From: Nitratireductor aquimarinus
Lineage (GTDB): Bacteria; Pseudomonadota; Alphaproteobacteria; Rhizobiales; Rhizobiaceae
Assembly (NCBI RefSeq): GCF_046773475.1
Contig: NZ_CP177239.1
Coordinates: forward strand, 3,658,001-3,722,000
DNA: 64,000 nucleotides
Direction of reading: 5' to 3'
In this document: positions 1 through 6,517 of the stretch, in pieces
Position numbering within the stretch: the stretch's first letter is position 1
Layout of the letters: each line of letters opens with the position of its first letter
Program-made: the position numbers and the translations under genes
The notes under the pieces: model-generated
Databases searched by the model: none
What the model saw: the letters and a program-made list of their open reading frames with translations, nothing else
Told to the model about the DNA's origin: nothing

Positions 1-1
1 C

Positions 2-1270
2 GCCATCGGCACGACGCTGCTCTACGCAACGCCCTCCTTCGGCGGGTTCGTGCTCATCGTGCTCGGCCTCGCCATCGGCGGCGGCATCGGCGCGGTGATT
101 GCAAAGCGCATCGCCATGACCGCGATGCCGCAGCTCGTGGCTGCCTTCCACTCGCTGGTCGGTCTGGCCGCCGTGATGGTTGCCGCCGCGGCGCTCTATG
201 CGCCGGAAAGCTTCGGCATCGGCACGCTGGGCGCGATCCACGCGCAGGCGCTGGTCGAGATGTCGCTGGGCGTTGCCATTGGCGCGATCACCTTCACTGG
301 CTCCATCATCGCCTTCCTGAAGCTCGATGGCCGCATGTCCGGCAAGCCGATCCTCCTGCCCATGCGCCATGTGGTGAATGCAGGTCTGGCAATCGCGCTG
401 GTCGTTCTGATCGTGCTGCTCGTCACCACGCAGAGCACCTCGATCTTCTGGCTGATCGTGATCGCCTCGCTCGTGCTCGGTGTACTCATCATCATCCCGA
501 TCGGCGGTGCTGACATGCCGGTCGTCGTGTCCATGCTCAACTCCTATTCGGGTTGGGCCGCAGCCGGCATCGGCTTCACGCTCGGCAACCTCGCGCTCAT
601 CATCACCGGCGCGCTGGTTGGCTCTTCCGGTGCGATCCTGTCCTACATCATGTGCAAGGGCATGAACCGCTCCTTCATCTCGGTCATTCTCGGCGGCTTC
701 GGCGGCGAGACGGCAGCGGCTGCAGACGATGGCATCGAGCGCACGGTCAAGCAGGGTTCGGCAGACGATGCCGCCTACCTGATGGCCAATGCGCAGAAGG
801 TCATCATCGTGCCCGGTTACGGCATGGCCGTCGCCCAGGCGCAGCATGCGCTGCGTGAGCTGGCCGACAAGCTGAAGGAAGCCGGTGTCGAGGTGAAATA
901 CGCCATTCACCCGGTTGCAGGCCGCATGCCCGGTCACATGAACGTTCTGCTCGCAGAGGCCCAGGTGCCTTATGACGAGGTGTTCGAGCTCGAAGACATC
1001 AACTCCGAGTTCGCTCAGGCAGACGTTGCCTATGTCATCGGCGCGAACGACGTGACCAACCCGGCCGCGCGTGACGACAAGACCTCGCCGATCTACGGCA
1101 TGCCGATCCTCGATGTGGACAAGGCGCGCACCTGTCTCTTCGTCAAGCGCTCGCTCGGCTCCGGCTATGCCGGCATCGACAACACGCTGTTCTACAAGGA
1201 CGGCACGATGATGCTTCTGGGCGACGCCAAGAAGATGACCGAAGACATCGTCAAGGCGATGGATCACTAG
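2..1270 (+). CDS. pntB: NAD(P) transhydrogenase subunit beta, 5'-truncated by window edge
   Basis: This is the C-terminal 422 residues of the membrane beta subunit of proton-translocating transhydrogenase, which couples hydride transfer between NADH and NADP+ to proton flow across the inner membrane. The frame is open to the first base of the window, so the true start lies upstream; full-length PntB is about 460-480 residues. The first half holds several hydrophobic membrane helices. The last 180 residues form the NADP-binding domain III, with VIIVPGYGMAVAQAQ, the HPVAGRMPGHMNVLLAEA segment, VIGANDVTNPAAR and a C-terminal KRSLGSGYAGIDN motif, all hallmarks of the family. Alpha-subunit genes are expected just upstream. 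A palindromic repeat and a terminator follow. Confidence 0.97.
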   Translation, partial: AIGTTLLYATPSFGGFVLIVLGLAIGGGIGAVIAKRIAMTAMPQLVAAFHSLVGLAAVMVAAAALYAPESFGIGTLGAIHAQALVEMSLGVAIGAITFTGSIIAFLKLDGRMSGKPILLPMRHVVNAGLAIALVVLIVLLVTTQSTSIFWLIVIASLVLGVLIIIPIGGADMPVVVSMLNSYSGWAAAGIGFTLGNLALIITGALVGSSGAILSYIMCKGMNRSFISVILGGFGGETAAAADDGIERTVKQGSADDAAYLMANAQKVIIVPGYGMAVAQAQHALRELADKLKEAGVEVKYAIHPVAGRMPGHMNVLLAEAQVPYDEVFELEDINSEFAQADVAYVIGANDVTNPAARDDKTSPIYGMPILDVDKARTCLFVKRSLGSGYAGIDNTLFYKDGTMMLLGDAKKMTEDIVKAMDH

Positions 1271-1370
1271 AGCAGTTCCAGGAAAAGTGGGAACCGGTTT
1301 TCCGCCCGGAATTGCGCAAAGACAGTGAATGAGAGCGCTTCCGCGATTCAACGAACAGTGGAAGCGCTCT
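1271..1370. repeat. rhizobial-type intergenic palindromic repeat
   Basis: Non-coding stretch after pntB with two inverted-repeat modules. The first (1271-1320) pairs 'ttccaggaaaagtggga' with a later 'tttccgcccggaatt'. The second (1333-1370) pairs agagcgcttcc with ggaagcgctct. Related wording recurs after sox and glt genes and near 59.6 kb in this window, which suggests a dispersed repeat family rather than a gene-specific signal. Confidence 0.6.
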
Positions 1371-1379
1371 GGACAAAAG

Positions 1380-1407
1380 AAAGCCCGGCCTGAAGCCGGG
1401 CTTTTTT
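1380..1407 (+). terminator. rho-independent terminator after pntB
   Basis: A GC-rich hairpin (agcccggc / gccgggct, loop ctgaa-like) is followed directly by a run of six T. It also has A residues on its left side, so it may act for the convergent DUF992 gene as well. Confidence 0.85.
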
Positions 1408-1434
1408 ATTGGTGCCGGGTGGGGCAGGGAGGGC

Positions 1435-1920
1435 TCACTCGGCAGCAGAGGTCGAACGCAGCTGGAATTCGCTGACGCCAAGGGCGACGTTGAGCCCGGT
1501 CTTGCCCTCAAGGCTCACCGGCTGCAGCATCAGGCTCTCGCTCTCCTTGGTGACAAGGATGTTTGCACCCGCACCCAGGCCTGCTGCGATCTCCGCGCTC
1601 ACGCCGGCATAGTCGCCCTCAAGCGCGCCCGGCGCATAGGCGTCCGCCGTCGGGGCCAGAACCAGCCACTGCATCTGCGTGGCGTCCTTCACGCCCACAT
1701 CGATGCCGAACTTGTTCACCACGCCCACATAGGTCTCCGGCGGGCGCTCGTCACCGGCGGGCTCGAAGGTGCAGGCCAGTTCCTGGGAAGAGGCGATCAC
1801 AACGCCCGCGCCGCCTTCGATCACGCAGTCCAGAACGCCGACCTCGACGCGTTCCTGCGCAAAGGCAGGCGCTGCGGCTGCGGCGGTCAGGGCGGAAGCG
1901 AGAATGATTGCTTTTTTCAT
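1435..1920 (-). CDS. DUF992 family secreted protein
   Basis: A 161-residue exported protein of unknown function. The start at 1920 (MKKAIILASALTAAAAAPAF) gives a classic signal peptide cleaved after AFA, and AGGAG lies about 8 bases upstream; an upstream ATG at 1950 would spoil the signal peptide. The mature part begins with VEVGVLDCVIEGGAG and carries a second Cys in LACTFEP. These two cysteines and the glycine-rich repeats are typical of DUF992 proteins, which are common in Hyphomicrobiales. It stands alone, convergent with pntB. Location is probably periplasmic. No biochemical role is known to me. Confidence 0.85.
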   Translation of the reverse strand: MKKAIILASALTAAAAAPAFAQERVEVGVLDCVIEGGAGVVIASSQELACTFEPAGDERPPETYVGVVNKFGIDVGVKDATQMQWLVLAPTADAYAPGALEGDYAGVSAEIAAGLGAGANILVTKESESLMLQPVSLEGKTGLNVALGVSEFQLRSTSAAE

Positions 1921-1999
1921 CACTGGAACTCCTTTTTCGTCCGGCCTCACAACCCGTCACGAAAGAGAAGGTTCCAGATTAAATTTGGTGACCATACGT

Positions 2000-2027
2000 C
2001 AACGGCCCGCGCGATGGCGGGCCGTTG
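2000..2027. terminator. perfect 11-bp hairpin between minus-strand genes
   Basis: caacggcccgc and gcgggccgttg form an uninterrupted stem with a six-base loop, just beyond the stop of the TPR lipoprotein gene. There is no T tract on either side, so termination is likely but not certain. Confidence 0.5.
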
Positions 2028-2060
2028 AAAGAAGATCAGCAGTCTGCGAGTGCGTGAGAA

Positions 2061-2906
2061 TCAGGCGCGGGTGCGCGCCAGACCATCGCGTGCGGGAATG
2101 TAGTCCGGATCGAGCTGAAGGGCGCGCGAATAGGACTTGGCAGCCTTCGCCCTGTCGCCGCGTTTCTCGTAGACAAGCGCCTGGTTTGCCCAGCTCTCCG
2201 CCACGTCCTTGTCGAGCCGGATGGCCGTGTTGAAGTCGGAGAATGCGTTCTCGTCGTCGCCCTGGGCGAGGTAGGAGAGGCCGCGGCCATTATAGCCATA
2301 GGGCTGATCGGGCGCGAGCGAGATCGCCTTGGCGAAATCCTCGATGGCGAACGGATGCTGGCCCGTAGCCTGATAGAGAAGGCCGCGACGGTAATAGGCG
2401 CGCGGGTCCGTCGTATCGAGCTGGATCGCACGCTCCAGATCCGCCAGCGCATCCGTGCTGCGGCCGGCCAGGCGATAGATTTCCGCGCGGCCGATATAGG
2501 CGGTGTCGTAATTGGGATCGAGCGAGATCGCCTGATTATAGTCCGCCAGCGCCTGCTGGTCGTTGCCCATATAGCGGTGGATCAGCGCGCGATTGGCATA
2601 GGCGTTTGGCGAGCGCGGATTAAGCGAGATCGCCTTGTCGAAATCCTTCAGCGCCTCCTGATAGCGCCCTGCACGTCCGTAAGCCGCGCCACGCATATTG
2701 TAGGCTTCGGGCTCGTTGGGTGTGCGGTCGATGACCGAGCTGAGCGACCCGATGTTCTGCGCAGAACCCTGAGCCGTATCCACACGGCTGATGTCCGTCG
2801 CCGGATTGGAGCCGGACTGGCAGGCGGCCAGCGGTAACAGGGCCGCCAGTGCGAGGCCGGCAAGTCCATGGCTGAGGGGGCGGGAACGCATGCGGCTGGG
2901 CCTCAT
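2061..2906 (-). CDS. TPR-repeat lipoprotein (NlpI-like)
   Basis: About 281 residues. A signal peptide ends in a lipobox (LLPLAAC), so the protein is probably a lipid-anchored periplasmic or outer-membrane protein. The rest is six to seven tetratricopeptide repeats, for example AYANRALIHRYMGNDQQALA and AYIGRAEIYRLAGRSTDALA, a scaffold for protein-protein contacts. The overall design resembles NlpI-type lipoproteins that organise cell-wall hydrolases, but that role is inferred. The start is uncertain: the frame is open to 3074, and the start at 2906 (or 2891) was chosen because it puts the positive residues directly before the hydrophobic stretch. Just upstream a tandem repeat reads as MSPRN/MSPPD if translated. 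Confidence 0.8.
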   Translation of the reverse strand: MRPSRMRSRPLSHGLAGLALAALLPLAACQSGSNPATDISRVDTAQGSAQNIGSLSSVIDRTPNEPEAYNMRGAAYGRAGRYQEALKDFDKAISLNPRSPNAYANRALIHRYMGNDQQALADYNQAISLDPNYDTAYIGRAEIYRLAGRSTDALADLERAIQLDTTDPRAYYRRGLLYQATGQHPFAIEDFAKAISLAPDQPYGYNGRGLSYLAQGDDENAFSDFNTAIRLDKDVAESWANQALVYEKRGDRAKAAKSYSRALQLDPDYIPARDGLARTRA

Positions 2907-3072
2907 GTCAGGGGGGCTCATGTTACGGGGGCTCATGTCACGAGGGCTCTGGGGGTTGGGCGAAGGCGCTGGGAAAAAAGTCATGGCTTTTAATGCCATA
3001 ACCGAAGTGTCAAACCAAGCCATTGCCGTCCTCATGCAGAACTCCCATCCTCGTGCAGAGATATATGTAAGC

Positions 3073-3107
3073 AAAAACGCGGCGCGACCACAGGGTCGAA
3101 CCGCGTT
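3073..3107 (-). terminator. rho-independent terminator of rpsU
   Basis: On the minus strand a compound hairpin (cgcgg-tt-cgacc / ggtcg-cg-ccgcg) is followed by five T. It lies 36 bases after the rpsU stop codon. Confidence 0.8.
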
Positions 3108-3142
3108 CGATACAGACAGAAATCGTCGAAAGATGGGCGCTG

Positions 3143-3370
3143 TTAGCGTGCGCCCGGACGACCGCCGACCAGACCTTCGCGCTGGGCGCGCTTGCGGGCC
3201 AGCTTGCGGGCGCGGCGAACGGCTTCAGCCTTTTCGCGGGCGCGCTTTTCCGACGGCTTTTCGTAATGCCCACGCATCTTCATCTCGCGGAAGATGCCTT
3301 CGCGCTGCATTTTCTTCTTCAGCGCGCGAAGCGCCTGATCAACATTGTTGTCGCGGACGAGTACCTGCAC
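3143..3370 (-). CDS. rpsU: 30S ribosomal protein S21
   Basis: 75 residues, normal length for rhizobial bS21. The start is GTG at 3370, preceded by AGGAAA; the N-terminus VLVRDNNVDQALRALKKKMQ and the basic tail RARKLARKRAQREGL are characteristic. bS21 binds the small subunit near the anti-Shine-Dalgarno region and assists initiation on natural mRNAs. The gene is monocistronic, with its own terminator downstream. Confidence 0.97.
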   Translation of the reverse strand: MQVLVRDNNVDQALRALKKKMQREGIFREMKMRGHYEKPSEKRAREKAEAVRRARKLARKRAQREGLVGGRPGAR

Positions 3371-3619
3371 GTGGGTTTCCTGTCAGAACGTTGGTCTTCT
3401 AATTTTCAAAAGTGAATTCTGGTTTCCTCCGCCCATGGGCAGAGGTTTCCGCAGCCATATTCTGCCACGAATAGCGCTGGCTCATACCAGAACGGTATAT
3501 TTCTGTCGAGCGCTTTCTTTCGCATTTTTTCCGGAAGCGCTCAACTGGCAGTTCCCGTTAACGTAGAGAAAAGGAAAGAGCACTACACAGGCGTGTCTTG
3601 TATATTGGAGTATATCGAC

Positions 3620-4705
3620 ATGTCGGAGAAGTATGGGCGGGCCGGCACTGGCTTAAAAACCAGCGTGATGAGGCTCGGTTTCGGCATGGCCGCTTTCGCA
3701 TTGGTTGTTGGCTCGGCCGTCTATGGCGAACTCATCCATGGATATGGCCTGCTGCGCAAGGGGGATCCGGACTTCACGCCCTTCGGTCGCGCCCGGATTG
3801 GCATTTCCTTTCTGGCTGCACTTTTTCTTTTCATCGCGTTGAAGCCTGTCATGCGCACCCTGGAGGTCGTTCGGGGCGAGCGGGCGCAGGCGTTCTGGGG
3901 CATTGGTGTCGCTGGTGGGTTCCTTCTGGCGGTCGCCGCCGCCGTTCATTTCGTTCCCACCTCGTTGAATGATTTTGTGCGCGAGATGCAGCCGCTGGGC
4001 ATGGCGACCGAGGTTCTGCTCATTGCGGCAGTCATCAGCTTCCTCGTTGCGGCCTGGCGGTCGCGCAGCGTGCGCGGCGCGCGCCTTCTCGGTGTCTTCC
4101 CGCCATGTCTCGTGCTGGCCGGCATGGCCGGCGTGGTGTTTCTCATTCTGATGGAGGAGATGTCCTGGGGGCAGCATTGGCTGGGCTGGGGTACGCCCGA
4201 TCTCTTCAGCAAGAACATCCAGAATGAAACCAACATCCACAATTTCTACACCTACCAGTTCGAGGCCATCTACTACACGAGCGCGATCTTCTGCTTCGTG
4301 GTCCTGCCCTGGTGCTGGCCGCGTGGTGCGGGCGGTCTCTTCGGTCAGGTGGAGCCCTATATCCCGCCGCGCATCTTCGCGCTTTTCGGGCTGCCCGTGG
4401 CGTCACTGATGTTCGAATCCTGGAACATCGTGCCCTATCAGGTCTGGTTTTTCCTGGGGCTGCTGATCTGTCTCGATATCGTGCGCCAGCTCAAATCCTC
4501 CGAGCTGCGCCTTGCCGCCATCGCCCTTGCCGCCATTTATGTGTTCTCCAAGCTGGTGTTCATCATTCGCGGCGTCGACATGGTGGATGGATATGAGCTC
4601 TCCGAGGTGCGCGAGCTCTATATCTCGCTTCTTTTCCTGGCCTATGGCTGTCTGCTGGCGCAGCGTGTTCGCCGGCAGGCAGAGAGCCAGTATCTGGCTG
4701 CGTGA
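3620..4705 (+). CDS. polytopic membrane protein of unknown function with EEMSWGQ motif
   Basis: 361 residues with roughly eight or nine hydrophobic helices, so an inner-membrane protein. I do not recognise a named family. A loop near the middle carries EEMSWGQHWLGWGTPDLF followed by QNETNIHNF. I recall close variants of this acidic-aromatic block in otherwise unannotated membrane proteins, some near cell-surface polysaccharide genes, so it may be a catalytic or ligand site; that link is memory, not a search. The start at 3620 (MSEKYGRAG) has GGAG nine bases upstream and is preferred over 3593. It is followed by a 146-base gap and the sox operon. No promoter is evident. Confidence 0.75.
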   Translation: MSEKYGRAGTGLKTSVMRLGFGMAAFALVVGSAVYGELIHGYGLLRKGDPDFTPFGRARIGISFLAALFLFIALKPVMRTLEVVRGERAQAFWGIGVAGGFLLAVAAAVHFVPTSLNDFVREMQPLGMATEVLLIAAVISFLVAAWRSRSVRGARLLGVFPPCLVLAGMAGVVFLILMEEMSWGQHWLGWGTPDLFSKNIQNETNIHNFYTYQFEAIYYTSAIFCFVVLPWCWPRGAGGLFGQVEPYIPPRIFALFGLPVASLMFESWNIVPYQVWFFLGLLICLDIVRQLKSSELRLAAIALAAIYVFSKLVFIIRGVDMVDGYELSEVRELYISLLFLAYGCLLAQRVRRQAESQYLAA

Positions 4706-4851
4706 CAACGGGTCTTCTTCAGCGCGAAATTTGACGCAAAACGGCAAGCGCCGTCGCAATCAGCGCAAGCCATTGCGCGGGATTTCGTTACTGCTAGGCT
4801 GTGTCTGAACGCGCCCGGCTGCGGCGCGCTGCCTGCATTGCGGAGAGGCCC

Positions 4852-6105
4852 ATGCGCAAATATTCCGTCTTCGCCATCGCCCGCGAGGCCATGCGTGGCC
4901 ACAAGGGCTGGCCGGAACAGTGGTCCTCTCCCGAGCCGAAGAAGAGTTACGACGTCATCATTGTCGGAGCCGGCGGCCATGGGCTCGGAACGGCCTATTA
5001 TCTCGCAAAGGAGCACGGCATCACCAATGTCGCCGTGCTGGAAAAGGGCTGGCTCGGCGGCGGCAACACAGGCCGCAACACCACCATCATCCGCTCCAAT
5101 TATCTCTATGACGAGAGCGCGGGCATCTACGATCATTCCGTGAAGCTCTGGGACGGGCTTTCGCAGGATCTGAACTACAACGTCATGTATTCGCCGCGCG
5201 GCGTGATGATGCTGGCGCACAATGTGCACGATGTGCAGGTGTTCAAGCGCCATATCCACGCCAACCGGCTGAACGGCGTGGACAATGAGTGGCTGACGCC
5301 TGAAGAGGCGAAGGCCTATTGCCCGCCGCTCAACATTTCGCGCGAGGCGCGCTATCCGGTCATGGGTGCAGCGCTGCAGCGGCGCGGCGGCACGGCCCGC
5401 CATGATGCGGTTGCCTGGGGCTATGCGCGGGCAGCCGCCGCGCGCGGCGTCGACATCATCCAGAACTGCGAGGTCACCGACATCAATCGCGGGCCAGACG
5501 GGGCCGTCACCGGCGTGGAGACCACGCGTGGAACCATCGGCGCGAAGAAGGTGGGCGTCGTCGCCGCCGGTCATTCCTCGGTGCTGATGCAGATGGCGGG
5601 CGTTCAGGTGCCGCTGGAATCCTACCCGCTTCAGGCGCTGGTGTCGGAGCCGGTCAAGCCGGTCTTCCCCTGCGTGGTCATGTCCAACACGGTCCACGCC
5701 TATATCTCCCAGTCCGACAAGGGCGAACTGGTCATCGGGGCGGGCACCGATCAATACACCTCCTACTCACAGACCGGCGGGCTGCACATCATCCAGCACA
5801 CGCTCGACGCCATCTGCGAGATGTTCCCGATCTTCACCCGCATGAAGATGCTGCGGTCCTGGGGCGGCATTGTCGATGTCACGCCCGACCGTTCGCCCAT
5901 TCTCGCAAAAACGCCGGTCAGCGGGCTCTATGTGAATTGCGGCTGGGGCACGGGTGGCTTCAAGGCGACGCCGGGCTCGGCGCATGTCTTTGCCCACACC
6001 GTCGCGCGCGACGAGCCGCATCCCGTCAACGCGCCTTTCACGCTGGAGCGGTTCCGCAATGGCCGGCTCATCGATGAGGCGGCTGCTGCCGCCGTGGCGC
6101 ACTAG
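4852..6105 (+). CDS. soxB: sarcosine oxidase subunit beta
   Basis: 417 residues, the usual length of SoxB. With SoxD, SoxA and SoxG it forms the cytoplasmic heterotetramer that oxidises sarcosine to glycine, passing the methyl group to tetrahydrofolate and releasing H2O2. An N-terminal Rossmann motif (DVIIVGAGGHGLGTAYYLA) binds FAD. The GGTARHDAVAWGYARAA segment contains the histidine that carries covalent FMN in characterised enzymes. The start at 4852 (MRKYSVFAIAREA) has GGAGAGG upstream; the longer frame from 4801 is not supported. First gene of the soxBDAG operon. Confidence 0.96.
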   Translation: MRKYSVFAIAREAMRGHKGWPEQWSSPEPKKSYDVIIVGAGGHGLGTAYYLAKEHGITNVAVLEKGWLGGGNTGRNTTIIRSNYLYDESAGIYDHSVKLWDGLSQDLNYNVMYSPRGVMMLAHNVHDVQVFKRHIHANRLNGVDNEWLTPEEAKAYCPPLNISREARYPVMGAALQRRGGTARHDAVAWGYARAAAARGVDIIQNCEVTDINRGPDGAVTGVETTRGTIGAKKVGVVAAGHSSVLMQMAGVQVPLESYPLQALVSEPVKPVFPCVVMSNTVHAYISQSDKGELVIGAGTDQYTSYSQTGGLHIIQHTLDAICEMFPIFTRMKMLRSWGGIVDVTPDRSPILAKTPVSGLYVNCGWGTGGFKATPGSAHVFAHTVARDEPHPVNAPFTLERFRNGRLIDEAAAAAVAH

Positions 6106-6210
6106 CGCATCGGCCCGAAAATCGGAAACGATCTTCGGAAAGCACGATGCGCAGATTCAACAGGTCAGAGCGACCTTTGTGCGTCCGAATGGACGCACGG
6201 CGCTCTAAAA
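6106..6210. repeat. palindromic intergenic repeat between soxB and soxD
   Basis: Contains the inverted pair gcccgaaaatcgg / tcttcggaaagc and a second palindrome tgcgtccgaatggacgca. The tgcgtcc...ggacgca part is shared with copies after the glutathione S-transferase and gltD genes. It interrupts an otherwise tightly packed operon and could modulate soxB versus soxDAG levels by RNA folding. Confidence 0.65.
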
Positions 6211-6223
6211 ACAAGGGGATCAC

Positions 6224-6517
6224 ATGCTTCTCATTCACTGCCCCTATTGCGAAGAAGGCCGGCCTGAGCTGGAGTTCCGCCATGCCGGCGAGGCGCATAT
6301 CGCCCGGCCTGAAAACATGGCCGAACTGTCGGATGAAGATTTCGAGCGCTTCTTCTTCATTCGCTCAAACCCCAAGGGCATCGTCTATGAACGCTGGCGG
6401 CACATCCATGGCTGCGCCCGGTTTTTCAATGCCGCGCGCGACACCGTGTCGGACCGGTTCCTGACGACCTATAAGGCAGGCGAGCCCAAACCTGATCTAG
6501 ACGGGGAGGGCAAGTGA
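6224..6517 (+). CDS. soxD: sarcosine oxidase subunit delta
   Basis: 97 residues. It shows the zinc-binding pattern of SoxD: CPYC at residues 6-9 and HIHGC near residue 60. The delta subunit is a small structural zinc protein of the sarcosine oxidase heterotetramer. AAGGGGATC lies just upstream of the ATG. The TGA stop overlaps the soxA start codon by one base, implying translational coupling. Confidence 0.95.
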   Translation: MLLIHCPYCEEGRPELEFRHAGEAHIARPENMAELSDEDFERFFFIRSNPKGIVYERWRHIHGCARFFNAARDTVSDRFLTTYKAGEPKPDLDGEGK

